Of a stretch of 64,000 nt of DNA, positions 53,698 to 62,275 are shown one piece after another; positions within the stretch are counted from its first letter, which is position 1; the number at the start of each line of letters is the position of its first letter. The stretch is taken from the NCBI GenBank assembly GCA_963730375.1, contig CAVSRJ010000004.1:62001-126000 (forward strand), given 5' to 3'. This DNA comes from UBA6224 sp963730375. Its GTDB lineage: Bacteria; Patescibacteriota; Saccharimonadia; Saccharimonadales; UBA4665. The notes beneath the pieces are model-generated. The model did not search any database and had not been told where the DNA came from. It saw only the letters and a program-made list of their open reading frames with translations. Position numbers and translations under genes: made by a program.

Positions 53698-54206
53698 ATC
53701 AGCTGAAGTTTGCGTAGTAGTTCTGACTCGTCGAGGTTGGTGCCATTGATATCGACTGATGGCTCATCTTCTCCGAGGGGTTCGTAGTGGCTGGCGATGC
53801 GTTCGAACGTCTCGTCACTCATGACGTGGTGCATACCGTTTTTGTCGGCGTGGTTTTCGTGCGTGGCACGTTCTTTGGCGAAGTCGCGGTCGGTAGTGAG
53901 GCGGATAATGCGCACATCTGCACTAGCACGTTCGGCAATGGCACGCATGTGGTCGCGGTCTTTGCGGTAGTTGAAGTTGGTATCAAAAACGACGCTTCGC
54001 CCCTCGCGGAGGGTCTGTTCGGATTTAAGATTGAGCTGTTCGTACAGCTCGGCGCTTTCGTCTAGGCTGTGGGTGGGCCGGTCAAATTTGGCTTGTCGCT
54101 CGCGGTCGGCCCAAATGTGAAGCCCGCCACTGGCGGCACAGATGATGTTGGCTGCGGTGGTCTTACCGGAACCGGGGAGGCCGACGAAGAAGTAGAGTGT
54201 TGCCAT
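53694..54206 (-). CDS. P-loop kinase of the AAA_33/polynucleotide-kinase type
   Basis: 170 residues. Walker A GLPGSGKTT at the N-terminus, GRSVVFDTNF and a lid helix RAIAERA with RIIRLTTDRDFAKERA. Likely phosphorylates a nucleic acid end or small molecule; zeta-toxin-like proteins share the fold. A -10 box lies 8 bases before the ATG inside the upstream gene's 3' end. Operon with the nuclease. Confidence 0.85.
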   Translation of the reverse strand: MATLYFFVGLPGSGKTTAANIICAASGGLHIWADRERQAKFDRPTHSLDESAELYEQLNLKSEQTLREGRSVVFDTNFNYRKDRDHMRAIAERASADVRIIRLTTDRDFAKERATHENHADKNGMHHVMSDETFERIASHYEPLGEDEPSVDINGTNLDESELLRKLQLI

Positions 54207-54664
54207 TGTTCTTCAGTATACAACGTCAAGCGCTCAATGATGGTTCTGCTACGCAGAAAGCTTTCCCCCGGAAGTAATCGTTTGTTTTGCGGATGTCGGA
54301 GCACAAGTCCCCACACGTTCTTTGATGCGATATATGAGTTAAAGCCAGCCACCGGATACATGCCTGACGGTAATACTGGATTGGGTGGTAACTCTACGGC
54401 AACAGTGTGGCCAAGCTCCCCTAGTGTCTCAATTTGCGCATTCAGCGAGTCACCCCAATATTTACCTGACTCGATAGTTCCAAGTAATCTCTGAACGCCT
54501 TTACTGCTCGATGATTCCAATCGAGCACCGAGCGCATATGCACCAGTATGGGCGCTGGCTGCCAGATAGTCTTCTCGACTTTGGATGGTCGACCGCATTA
54601 AATCAAGGATGGCTTCTGCGGGATTGTGCTCTACGTGAGCGCCGTTGAATTGCTCTTGACTCAT
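54062..54664 (-). CDS. Protein of unknown function, uncertain 3' end
   Basis: As read, 200 residues with helical N-terminus (AEAILDLMRSTIQSREDYLAAS) and a central beta-like part. The last 48 codons lie inside the kinase gene in another frame and read as a Ser/Pro-rich shadow, so the genuine protein probably ends near EEQ about residue 152, after a missed frameshift. No family recognised. Confidence 0.5.
   Translation of the reverse strand: MSQEQFNGAHVEHNPAEAILDLMRSTIQSREDYLAASAHTGAYALGARLESSSSKGVQRLLGTIESGKYWGDSLNAQIETLGELGHTVAVELPPNPVLPSGMYPVAGFNSYIASKNVWGLVLRHPQNKRLLPGESFLRSRTIIERLTLYTEEQWQHSTSSSASPVPVRPPQPTSSVPPVAGFTFGPTASDKPNLTGPPTA
54215..54220 (-). promoter_or_regulatory. -10 box, near-leaderless, of the kinase gene
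   Basis: TATACT on the minus strand, 8 bases before the ATG at 54206. Confidence 0.5.
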
Positions 54665-54722
54665 AAGGGGTCGCCTATCTATAGCAAATACTGTACAGGA
54701 CTACTATCGATAATACAAAAGC

Positions 54723-54769
54723 GCTAAAAATCTATGCCCTTGTTAGCCAGAAACTTGTCGTCGAAGTGG
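54723..54769 (-). repeat. Duplicate of the cobO 3' end (copy)
   Basis: The first 43 of 47 bases are identical to 54858-54900 and the remaining four differ at one position. It repeats the last 14 codons and stop of cobO, 135 bases beyond the real end. Between them (54770-54857) are a 10-bp hairpin around CGAGAGGGG and a second with AAAAAG/CTTTTT. Confidence 0.8.
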
Positions 54770-54857
54770 CGGTCTCGAGAGGGGCGCATCCCCTCTCGAC
54801 GCGCGGGCAAAAAGGCGTGACTTTTTGTCCGGCTGCTCTCCCCTAGCAAGAATAGAG

Positions 54858-54904
54858 GCTAAAAATCTATGCCCTTGTTAGCCAGAAACTTGTCGTCGAA
54901 ATGG
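54858..54904 (-). repeat. cobO 3' end (original copy of the duplication)
   Basis: Coding end of cobO; see the copy at 54723-54769. A 43-base perfect direct repeat. Confidence 0.8.
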
Positions 54905-55428
54905 TGTTTGATTTTGTGCATGTCGGTGGCGATATCGACGTACTGTTCCAAGTCTTTCGGAAAGTTGCGCCCGGTGAGGCAAATACTGGTGTTGTCGGTG
55001 CGGTCGGTCAACAACTTTTTCAGTTGAGATTTGCTGAGGAGACCATCGTGGACGGCATTGTTAATCTCATCACAGATAACTAGATCATAGTTACCACTGG
55101 TGACTAAGTTGTAGGCTACGTCGTATGTCTCTCGCGCGGCTTGCTTGTGCTGCTCTTCACTGACAAATTCGGCGCTGAGTTCGCCGGCGTTATAAAATCC
55201 TTTACCTCCCTTGTAGAAATGCAGCTGATCCTTGTAGATAGGCATGATGTCGCGGATAAAGACGTGTTCGCCGACACCCCAGTATTTGATGAACTGCACA
55301 AAGGCGACATTCCAGCGGTTGCCCAGGGCGCGCACCATCAGCCCGAGCGAGGCACTGGTTTTGCCCTTGCTGTCGCCGGTGTAGACGATTGCAACGGATT
55401 GCTTTGTCTGATAGTCCTCAAGTGCCAT
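54859..55428 (-). CDS. cobO: Cob(I)yrinic acid a,c-diamide adenosyltransferase-like (CobO/CobA family)
   Basis: 189 residues, normal length. P-loop TGDSKGKTSASLGLMVRALG, FVQFIKYWGVGEHVF and CDEINNAVHDGLL match CobO/BtuR. Transfers adenosyl from ATP to cobalt of corrinoids. No other cobalamin gene is present, so it probably serves salvaged corrinoid or has a new role. -10 TATACT lies 8 bases before the ATG. The 3' end is duplicated downstream. Confidence 0.93.
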   Translation of the reverse strand: MALEDYQTKQSVAIVYTGDSKGKTSASLGLMVRALGNRWNVAFVQFIKYWGVGEHVFIRDIMPIYKDQLHFYKGGKGFYNAGELSAEFVSEEQHKQAARETYDVAYNLVTSGNYDLVICDEINNAVHDGLLSKSQLKKLLTDRTDNTSICLTGRNFPKDLEQYVDIATDMHKIKHHFDDKFLANKGIDF

Positions 55429-55436
55429 ATTTGATT

Positions 55437-55442
55437 AGTATA
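55437..55442 (-). promoter_or_regulatory. -10 box, near-leaderless, of cobO
   Basis: TATACT on the minus strand, 8 bases before the ATG at 55428. Confidence 0.55.
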
Positions 55443-55457
55443 GCGAAAATAATGATG

Positions 55458-56027
55458 CTAGTCTGCTGGAAGATTCGGGAATTCAGTGGTAACTGGGCTA
55501 TATGGTCGATATTCTGGACGACGGCCGGTCATCAGTGCAAAACGCTGTCCGTAGACGGCCAAGACTACTTCGACTGCCCGCGCCTCCCTCTCGCGGCGGC
55601 GCATAATCAGTCGCTGCTGAACGGCATCCAGCAACCCAATTTCTGGAAAACTCTTCGTGAATTGCCTGGCGTGCTCAACGGAGTGATCGATGTGTTCGTC
55701 ACGCTTTTGTCCGGCGACGCTGTCGATAGGCCTGCCGAACTCCACATGATATTCTTCGTACTTTTTGCGCAGAATGTCGCCGTTTACCACCGGTTGTTTT
55801 ATAAGATCCTGAGTTGCGCGTTGTACGCTGCTGAGGGTAAAGTCTAGGACGGCGCGCTCCATGCCCTCATCTGTTTTTATGGGTGGATCGGCCGCATCAA
55901 CAGTTTCTATCAATCGTTGCGTGAGGACACTGTCAATAGGTTGCTCGAAATCTGGCAATGAACGCAGCACCGGCCGATTGTTGTCGGGTGGATTGTCAGG
56001 GTGTGGCCTGGTTGCTTCTGCGGACAT
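55458..56027 (-). CDS. Soluble helical protein of unknown function
   Basis: 189 residues, charged, Pro-rich first 30, then predicted helices (LTQRLIETVDAAD; AVLDFTLSSVQRATQDLI; RLIMRRREREARAVEVVLAVYG). No signal or membrane segment, no motif recognised. GAGGAG precedes the ATG by 6 bases. Confidence 0.65.
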   Translation of the reverse strand: MSAEATRPHPDNPPDNNRPVLRSLPDFEQPIDSVLTQRLIETVDAADPPIKTDEGMERAVLDFTLSSVQRATQDLIKQPVVNGDILRKKYEEYHVEFGRPIDSVAGQKRDEHIDHSVEHARQFTKSFPEIGLLDAVQQRLIMRRREREARAVEVVLAVYGQRFALMTGRRPEYRPYSPVTTEFPNLPAD

Positions 56028-56120
56028 AACACTCCTCTGTATCCACTGTAGTGGAGTTATCTGAAAAACAGAGTAGGATATCCCACTCTGTATTTGTAAT
56101 CTATCTCACAAGAGCTGATC

Positions 56121-56363
56121 TTAGCCGGCGAGGGCTGCATCGATCTTTGGGCGATCAAAACCAACAATGACGGTGCCATCAATGTCGATGACAGGAATGC
56201 CGCGCTGGCCAGACTTCTCGACAGACTCTTTGAGTGCGTTGGCGTCGTGTTCGACATCTTTGTCAGTGTACTTGATGCCCTTTTTGTCCATGTAGTCTTT
56301 AGCTGCGTGGCAGAAGGCGCACCACGTTGCGGTATAGATTGTGACATTTGGTGTGTCAGACAT
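56121..56363 (-). CDS. Glutaredoxin/NrdH-like thiol protein
   Basis: 80 residues: TIYTATWCAFCHAAKDYMDKKGI with CAFC in place of CPYC, GQRGIPVIDIDGTVIVGFD with the cis-Pro. Start at 56363 by homology and AAGGA upstream; the in-frame region before is a regulatory palindrome. Similar in size to the 34260 protein. Confidence 0.9.
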   Translation of the reverse strand: MSDTPNVTIYTATWCAFCHAAKDYMDKKGIKYTDKDVEHDANALKESVEKSGQRGIPVIDIDGTVIVGFDRPKIDAALAG

Positions 56364-56376
56364 TTGCAAATCCTTT

Positions 56377-56403
56377 CTTTTACTATACATAGTATAGTAA
56401 AAG
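56377..56403. promoter_or_regulatory. 27-base palindrome over the glutaredoxin promoter
   Basis: Arms CTTTTACTATAC (56377-56388) and its complement (56392-56403) around ATA. The minus strand contains TATACT within it, so a dimeric repressor bound here would cover the -10. Confidence 0.7.
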
Positions 56404-56424
56404 ATTTTGTCTGTTTCAAGAAGA

Positions 56425-56880
56425 TTATGTTTTTTCTGGGGGTGTGAGAATAAAGTTGACACCAGTTAGACGATTGGTATCAACATATGTATGTCCAGCG
56501 TCAGTGAAGTGTTCGATGACGTCCTCGGGTACCACGAGTTCATTAACAGCTAGCCAGCTGTCGCTCGGGGTGCGGATAATATTTGCCATTCTGTAGATTC
56601 CGCCTCTATTCACCTCAACACTTCCCGGAATAATTGCCGCCCCGCGCAATGCTACACCACTCAGACCCCTGCCTAATCTCGACAGCGTAAGAATGCTGCC
56701 AGTATTAACACCAAAATGTTCATCAATGAGGTCATCAGTTTTTTCAAATAACGGGGGCAGTATGTGTTTACGCAACACAGCCTCTAATACTTTATCACTA
56801 GCGGTAATCGGTGCTTTGTGTTGCTCGTGTCGGGCACGACGACATTCAATCCTTGCTTGTGCGGTGTCAATAATACCCAT
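56425..56880 (-). CDS. Small protein of unknown function
   Basis: 151 residues. Arg/His-rich start (ARIECRRARHEQHK), helical first half, beta-like second half (GSVEVNRGGIYRMANIIRT, WLAVNELVVPEDVIEHFTDAG). No membrane segment. Unrecognised. GGAG is 11 bases before the ATG. Confidence 0.6.
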   Translation of the reverse strand: MGIIDTAQARIECRRARHEQHKAPITASDKVLEAVLRKHILPPLFEKTDDLIDEHFGVNTGSILTLSRLGRGLSGVALRGAAIIPGSVEVNRGGIYRMANIIRTPSDSWLAVNELVVPEDVIEHFTDAGHTYVDTNRLTGVNFILTPPEKT

Positions 56881-56971
56881 ACTAAGTTCATCTCCGTACG
56901 AAAATATTAAACATTACTATACAATAAACGAAAAAATCTGACAATGTAATTAAAAAATCGAGCCAAACGCG

Positions 56972-57000
56972 TTGCCGCACGACATGTAAAATGCTATACT
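56972..57000 (+). promoter_or_regulatory. Promoter of the ATP synthase operon
   Basis: -35 TTGCCG (56972-56977), 17 bases, extended -10 TGC TATACT (56992-57000); ATG 9 bases on at 57010, so the transcript is nearly leaderless. Confidence 0.7.
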
Positions 57001-57009
57001 CTACCGGTA

Positions 57010-57351
57010 ATGGCAAATCCTTCTGCAGCGCCAAAATCGACGCCGCACTCTCTTCAGCGTGAGGATGGTGAAACGCCCCCAAATTCTCCTGACCCCAACG
57101 AGGTCATGTACCAGCAAAATTTGTTCTATATGACCGTACTGAACATGAGCTGGCAGTTGGCGATAGGGGTGATAGTGCCGATAGTAGGAGGGTATAAGCT
57201 CGACGAGCATTTCGGCACTAAGCCGTGGCTCACCGTTGCAGGTTTTGTGATTGCTGCAGGAGCAACGTTCGTCGTCATGAAGGTGACGGTCGGACAAGCC
57301 ACTAAGCGCGCCATGCACCAAGAAGATACGAAAGGCACCAATAAGAAATGA
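57010..57351 (+). CDS. atpI: AtpI-like ATP synthase assembly protein
   Basis: 113 residues: polar Pro/Ser-rich N-terminus, two helices (about 46-62 and 72-93) with GYKLDEHFGTKPWLTVAGFVIAAGA typical of AtpI/AtpQ. Helps c-ring assembly or Mg uptake in other bacteria. First gene of the operon; overlaps atpB by 4 bases. Confidence 0.85.
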   Translation: MANPSAAPKSTPHSLQREDGETPPNSPDPNEVMYQQNLFYMTVLNMSWQLAIGVIVPIVGGYKLDEHFGTKPWLTVAGFVIAAGATFVVMKVTVGQATKRAMHQEDTKGTNKK

Positions 57352-58214
57352 TTGCACAGCTACTGACACGATTTGCGGCCGAAGACGGCCCCGCCATCCA
57401 CGTCGCTCCCGGCGGTGTCTTTGAAGTTGCTGGTATCACCATAACAAACTCCATTTTCTACGGTTGGATTACGATCAGTCTTACGATTCTTTTTTTCCTC
57501 TGGCTCCGTCGCCGCGTAACGGTTAAGCCCGCCGGAGGAATCGTACAGGTCGTCGAGGCTGGCATCGAATTCATTACGAATCAAGTCGTCAGCGCGTTTG
57601 ACGATCCCAAGATTGGGCGCAAGTACGTCCCCTATTTCGTGACACTGTTCTTTTTCATCTTGTTCAACACGTGGCTCGGTCTGTTACCTATTGTCGGCGA
57701 GGGTTTCACGAGTGGAGGAGATACGCCACTATTTCGCCCGTTTACCGGAGACTGGAACGGCACGCTCGCCATGGCTGTGGTGACAATGTTGTTTGTATAC
57801 GGCATGTCTATTAAGGAAGCGGGTGGACCGCTCAAATTCCTGCGCCACTTCTTTGTCGGTAGTCCGCTGAACCCGCTATATTTCACGGTCGGTCTGCTGG
57901 AAATGTTCAGTGACTTGACTCGTGTCATTAGCTTGTCCATACGACTTTTCCTGAATGTGGCTATTGGCGAAATGGTTATCGCCGTGTTTGCCTACCTCGG
58001 GCACTTTGCTGCCCCGGTGACCGCGCTGCCCTTTACGCTCATCGAGCTGGGTGTCGGTGCGCTGCAGTCGTATATCTTTGTTGTGCTAGGTATTATGTAC
58101 CTGGCTATTGCCGTCAATCACTCTGAACAGCATGATGCAGATCATGCTGACACAGAAGACTTGACCACTGTTGATGAGCCTGAAACAATGACACCAATGC
58201 CGGAGAAGGCATAG
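57348..58214 (+). CDS. atpB: ATP synthase F0 subunit a
   Basis: 288 residues, five to six helices. The essential Arg is in VISLSIRLFLNVAIGEM (usually SIRLFGN), and the penultimate helix ELGVGALQSYIFVVLGIMYL is conserved. Forms the ion half-channels next to the c-ring. Acidic His-rich tail. Coupled to atpI by ATGA. Confidence 0.96.
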   Translation: MIAQLLTRFAAEDGPAIHVAPGGVFEVAGITITNSIFYGWITISLTILFFLWLRRRVTVKPAGGIVQVVEAGIEFITNQVVSAFDDPKIGRKYVPYFVTLFFFILFNTWLGLLPIVGEGFTSGGDTPLFRPFTGDWNGTLAMAVVTMLFVYGMSIKEAGGPLKFLRHFFVGSPLNPLYFTVGLLEMFSDLTRVISLSIRLFLNVAIGEMVIAVFAYLGHFAAPVTALPFTLIELGVGALQSYIFVVLGIMYLAIAVNHSEQHDADHADTEDLTTVDEPETMTPMPEKA

Positions 58215-58268
58215 TGGATGGCCAGTAATTTGTATAACGTAACTAAGTAATAAGGAGTAATAACACTA

Positions 58269-58517
58269 ATGGAACATTTGATGTACCTCGCAGCTGCTGC
58301 CCAGACTGTCGACCTGACCATGGTTGGTAAGGGTCTGATGATTGGCGGTGGTTTTATTGGACCTGCAATCGGTATCGGTCTCATCGGTAGCAACTACCTG
58401 CAAGCCGTTGGTCGTAACCCAGAAGCAGCTAAGTTCTTCGGCCAGGCGCTGATTTTCACCGCTATTGTCGAGCTGTTTGGTCTGCTGGCCTTCGCTTCTG
58501 TCTTCATTGTCAGCTAA
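58269..58517 (+). CDS. atpE: ATP synthase F0 subunit c
   Basis: 82 residues, two helices joined by RNPE. Carboxylate is Glu in IFTAIVELFGLLAF. Helix 1 lacks the Gln, and helix 2 the Ser/Thr after Glu, of sodium-binding c-rings, which points to proton coupling. AAGGAG before the ATG. Confidence 0.96.
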   Translation: MEHLMYLAAAAQTVDLTMVGKGLMIGGGFIGPAIGIGLIGSNYLQAVGRNPEAAKFFGQALIFTAIVELFGLLAFASVFIVS

Positions 58518-58538
58518 TAGGAATAAAGAAATAGCATA

Positions 58539-59075
58539 GTGAATAGTTTACTAACACAATTTGCAGCAGAACAGTCCTCGTCGGGGATTGGTGCGCTGGG
58601 TGTCGACGGCACGGCTTTTGCAATCCAGCTGATTACATTCCTGTTGGCGTTTTGGGTGCTGAAGCGCTATGCCTTCAAGCCAATTTTGCGTGTGCTGAAT
58701 GAGCGACGCGAATTGATAGAGGATGGCGTTCGTCTAGGCGAACAGATGCAGCAAGATCAGGCAAAACTCGATAAAAAAATCGAAGATGAAATGCGTGCAG
58801 CCCGAGCCAAGGCAGACGACGTCGTTGCCAGCGCTCAAGAAACCGGACGACAGATTACTGCCGAGGCCGAAAAGAAGGCACAGCACAAGGCCGAAGGTAT
58901 CCTCAAGCAAGCTGAGAGCCGTATCGAACAAGATACTGCTCGAGCACGCCAAAAACTTGAGAAGGAACTGGTTGGTCTCATCTCTGATGCAACCGAAGCG
59001 ATTATCGATGAAAAAATCGATGCCAAAAAAGATGCGCAACTGATAGATAAAGCTCTAAAGAGTAGCGCCTCATGA
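58539..59075 (+). CDS. atpF: ATP synthase F0 subunit b
   Basis: 178 residues: N-terminal membrane helix (FAIQLITFLLAFWVLKRYAF), then a long charged coiled-coil stalk. GTG start at 58539. Overlaps atpH by 4 bases. Confidence 0.93.
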   Translation: MNSLLTQFAAEQSSSGIGALGVDGTAFAIQLITFLLAFWVLKRYAFKPILRVLNERRELIEDGVRLGEQMQQDQAKLDKKIEDEMRAARAKADDVVASAQETGRQITAEAEKKAQHKAEGILKQAESRIEQDTARARQKLEKELVGLISDATEAIIDEKIDAKKDAQLIDKALKSSAS

Positions 59076-59479
59076 AATTGAGCCGTTCACGACTAGCACA
59101 AGTCCTAGCCCAGCGCTACACGCGTCCTGGTGCTGACGTGGATCGGCTCAATAAAGAGGTGGCTGCGTATTTACTGAGCGAAAAGCGCGCCGGTGAGCTG
59201 GACTCTCTGTTGCGTGACATTGAGCAGTATCGTGCCGATCACGACGGAATTGTCGAGGCCAAGGCTATCAGTGCGTTTCCACTAACGGACGCAGTGCGCC
59301 AAGAAATTACTGCAAAACTGCAGACAGTCTTCCCCGAGGCAAACCAAATCATTATTAGCGAACAGGTCGACGAACGAGTAGTTGGCGGCGTACGCTTGGA
59401 GCTGGCAAATCAGCAGCTGGACCTAACCGTACGTGGCAAACTCAACCTGTTCAAAGCATTAACCACGAGTACAAAGTAG
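59072..59479 (+). CDS. atpH: ATP synthase F1 subunit delta
   Basis: 135 residues, shorter than the usual 175-180: the C-terminal domain (VVGGVRLELANQQLDLTVRGKL) is kept, the N-terminal helical bundle shortened. Links F1 to the b stalk. Coupled by ATGA. Confidence 0.9.
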   Translation: MKLSRSRLAQVLAQRYTRPGADVDRLNKEVAAYLLSEKRAGELDSLLRDIEQYRADHDGIVEAKAISAFPLTDAVRQEITAKLQTVFPEANQIIISEQVDERVVGGVRLELANQQLDLTVRGKLNLFKALTTSTK

Positions 59480-59488
59480 GAGATTATA

Positions 59489-61036
59489 GTGAGCGAACTT
59501 TCTATTACAGAACTAAGCGGCGACATTCGAGCGGCGATTGCCGAACTTAAGGCTCGTCCCGAGATTGAAGAAGTCGGTGTTGTTACCCGTGTCGGTGACG
59601 GTATTGCCTGGATTTACGGCCTGCGCCGTTGTGGCTACAATGAAATGATTGACATCGAAGGTGTGGATGGGCAGACGGTCACGGCATTTGCCTTTAACCT
59701 CGGTGAGGACGAAATTGGTGCGGTATTGATGGCTGAGGACGCTGAAGTTGCTGCCGGCGCCAAAGCTCGCCTGAGCGGTAAGGTGCTTGAAGTCCCGGTC
59801 GGTCCAGAATTGGTTGGCCGCGTGGTTGACCCGCTGGGTCGCCCACTCGACGGCGGAGAGCCTATCAAGACCAAGCAAAACAGCCGTGTTGAGCGCCCTG
59901 CCCCAGGTGTGCTGGACCGTAAACACGTCCATGAGCCACTCATGACTGGCCTTGTGGCCATCGACGCCATGGTGCCGATTGGTCGTGGTCAGCGTGAGCT
60001 TATCATCGGCGACCGCCAGACCGGCAAGACGGCCATCGCGGTCGATGCCATGGTCAACCAGGCTCGTCAAAAGACCGGCGTTATCAACGTCTACGTCGCC
60101 ATTGGTCAGAAATCCTCCAAGGTGGCTGCCCTGCAGGAGCGCCTCAAGCGCGAAGGTGTCATGGAGCAGACCATCATTGTCGCCACCAGCCCAGCTGACC
60201 CGGCGGCCATGCTGTACCTGGCGCCGTATGCCGGTGCTGCTATGGGTGAGTACTTCCGCGACAACAAGCAACACGCCCTTATCATCTACGATGACTTGTC
60301 CAAGCACGCTGCGGCGTATCGACAGATGTCACTGCTGTTGCGTCGCCCACCGGGACGCGAAGCGTACCCGGGAGATGTCTTTTACCTGCACTCACGCCTC
60401 CTGGAGCGTGCCGCCAAGCTCAGTGATGAACTTGGTGCCGGTTCACTAACTGCCCTACCGATTATCGAGACGCAGGCTGGTGACATCAGTGCCTACATCC
60501 CAACCAACGTTATCTCCATTACCGACGGTCAGATCTTCCTGGAGACCAACTTGTTCTACCAGGGTGTCCGCCCGGCTATCTCGGTTGGTTTGTCGGTCTC
60601 ACGTGTCGGCGGTGACGCCCAGACCAAGGCGGTCAAAGCTGCCGGTGGTGGCCTGAAGCTGAGCCTGGCGCAGTTCCGCGAGCTGGCGGCCTTTAGCCAG
60701 TTTAGTACCGACCTCGACCCAGAAACTCGCCACACCATTGAGCGCGGTCAACGCCTGACCGAGCTGCTCAAGCAGCCACAGTACAGTCCATATGCGATAT
60801 GGGAGATGTATTCGGTGCTGTACGCCGCCAACGAAGGTGCCTTTGACAAAGTACCGCTGGAGAAGATTGACACGACCCGCGAGGCCATCTTGCGCGAGCT
60901 CAAGAGCAAGCACGCCAAGCTCGTCGACACCGTCAACACCGGCGACAAACCGTCCGACGACACCAACAAGACTATCCTGAAGGTAGCCAACGAGGTGGCG
61001 AAGGCCTACGAAACTAAAGAAGAGGCCAAGAAGTAG
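59489..61036 (+). CDS. atpA: ATP synthase F1 subunit alpha
   Basis: 515 residues. GDRQTGKTAIAVD Walker A, LIIYDDLSKHAAAYRQMSLLLRRPPGREAYPGDVFYLHSRLLERAAKL hallmark, C-terminal helical domain. Forms the non-catalytic nucleotide sites. GTG start after AGGAG. Uses C-ending codons strongly, as expected for high expression. No frame error. Confidence 0.98.
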   Translation: MSELSITELSGDIRAAIAELKARPEIEEVGVVTRVGDGIAWIYGLRRCGYNEMIDIEGVDGQTVTAFAFNLGEDEIGAVLMAEDAEVAAGAKARLSGKVLEVPVGPELVGRVVDPLGRPLDGGEPIKTKQNSRVERPAPGVLDRKHVHEPLMTGLVAIDAMVPIGRGQRELIIGDRQTGKTAIAVDAMVNQARQKTGVINVYVAIGQKSSKVAALQERLKREGVMEQTIIVATSPADPAAMLYLAPYAGAAMGEYFRDNKQHALIIYDDLSKHAAAYRQMSLLLRRPPGREAYPGDVFYLHSRLLERAAKLSDELGAGSLTALPIIETQAGDISAYIPTNVISITDGQIFLETNLFYQGVRPAISVGLSVSRVGGDAQTKAVKAAGGGLKLSLAQFRELAAFSQFSTDLDPETRHTIERGQRLTELLKQPQYSPYAIWEMYSVLYAANEGAFDKVPLEKIDTTREAILRELKSKHAKLVDTVNTGDKPSDDTNKTILKVANEVAKAYETKEEAKK

Positions 61037-61049
61037 CTAGGAATACATC

Positions 61050-61919
61050 GTGGCAAATACTATAACTCTCAAGCGCCGGATTGGCTCCATCAAGAACACT
61101 CGTCAGATTACCAAGGCGATGCAGCTGGTCAGTGCCAGTAAACTGCGCCGTGCCCAGGAGTATGCCAGCCAAAGTCGCGCCTACCGCGAGCTTGCCTATG
61201 AGCTGCTCGCCCGTCTCGGTGCCATCGACGAAGTCGAGCAGCATGCGCTGTTTGAGCAGCGTGAAGTAAAACATCGCCTCCACATCGTTATTACGAGTAG
61301 TAGTGGACTGGCCGGTGCCTACAATGCCAACATCCTGAAGCTTTTTACGCAACAGATTCGGGAGGATCAAGCCAACAAGGTCCAGAGCAAAGTCATCGCT
61401 ATCGGCAGTAAGGGCGCGCAGTTTGTGCGTCGCCTGAATGACGTAGAGCTGATGGCGGTCTATCCATCGTTCGGTGACCATCCAAGCGCGAATGATTTAC
61501 GTCCGGTGCTCAACAGCTTGATTGAACAATACGCTACTGGGGACGTCGACGAAGTCATGCTGTACTACACGCTGAGCAAGTCGAGTATCTCTCAAGAAGC
61601 GTTGACCATGCAGCTATTGCCTGCCCGCGTCGAGCAGGATGGCGATAAACCAAAGTTGCCGGATGTCAGCAACTTTGAGCCTGACATCGAGACGGTCATC
61701 GAGCAAGTGACGACACGTCTGATAGAGGCACAGATTTGGCAGGCTGTGCTCGAGAGCCTGGCCAGCGAACACGCTATGCGAATGGTGGCGATGAAAAACG
61801 CTACTGACAACGCCAGCGATTTGATAGATGATTACACCCTGGAATACAACACAGCCCGCCAGGCTGCGATTACCCAGGAACTTGCCGAAATTACCGGCGG
61901 CGCGGAGGCCATGAAATGA
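61050..61919 (+). CDS. atpG: ATP synthase F1 subunit gamma
   Basis: 289 residues. N-terminal LKRRIGSIKNTRQITKAMQLVSASKLRRAQ and C-terminal AMRMVAMKNATDNASDLIDDYTLEYNTARQAAITQELAEI form the central shaft. GTG start after AGGAA. Its TGA overlaps the next ATG by 4 bases. Confidence 0.97.
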   Translation: MANTITLKRRIGSIKNTRQITKAMQLVSASKLRRAQEYASQSRAYRELAYELLARLGAIDEVEQHALFEQREVKHRLHIVITSSSGLAGAYNANILKLFTQQIREDQANKVQSKVIAIGSKGAQFVRRLNDVELMAVYPSFGDHPSANDLRPVLNSLIEQYATGDVDEVMLYYTLSKSSISQEALTMQLLPARVEQDGDKPKLPDVSNFEPDIETVIEQVTTRLIEAQIWQAVLESLASEHAMRMVAMKNATDNASDLIDDYTLEYNTARQAAITQELAEITGGAEAMK

Positions 61920-62275
61920 TTAGTCCAGCAGAACTGCGTACACTATCACCTGAAGATGCGGCGTATGAAGCATTGGTTATTGAAACCGAATTGGCTTCAG
62001 TAGGCTTTCCCGCAGGGCTCGCAACAGGTGTGTTGCAAGGCATCAGTGATGCGCACGCTCAGAGAATTTCTCGTGGTTTTGTGACTCGCTACGATGATCC
62101 GGTTGAAGTCGATGGTCTTGCCGGAGCAGTTATGGGCCCAAACGATCATGATGAGTACGCTCGCGAAAACTTCGCTATGTGGGCATCAGCATTTTTACAA
62201 ACGACACCTGAATTGATACAAGATGTAAGGCTACAGATAGAAGCCCAGCAGGCACTAGACAGGTCTGGCGCATGA
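61916..62275 (+). CDS. Unknown protein inserted in the ATP synthase operon
   Basis: 119 residues, soluble, acidic, helical (SPEDAAYEALVIETELA; NFAMWASAFLQTTPELIQDVRLQIEAQQ). No motif recognised. Coupled on both sides by ATGA overlaps, so it is translated with gamma and the NUDIX gene. Not a known ATP synthase subunit and not epsilon. Confidence 0.75.
   Translation: MISPAELRTLSPEDAAYEALVIETELASVGFPAGLATGVLQGISDAHAQRISRGFVTRYDDPVEVDGLAGAVMGPNDHDEYARENFAMWASAFLQTTPELIQDVRLQIEAQQALDRSGA

Noticed and set aside
59513..60307. 264-codon open frame opposite atpA
   Set aside because: Lies wholly within the strongly conserved atpA gene on the other strand; no start signal and no protein-like pattern.
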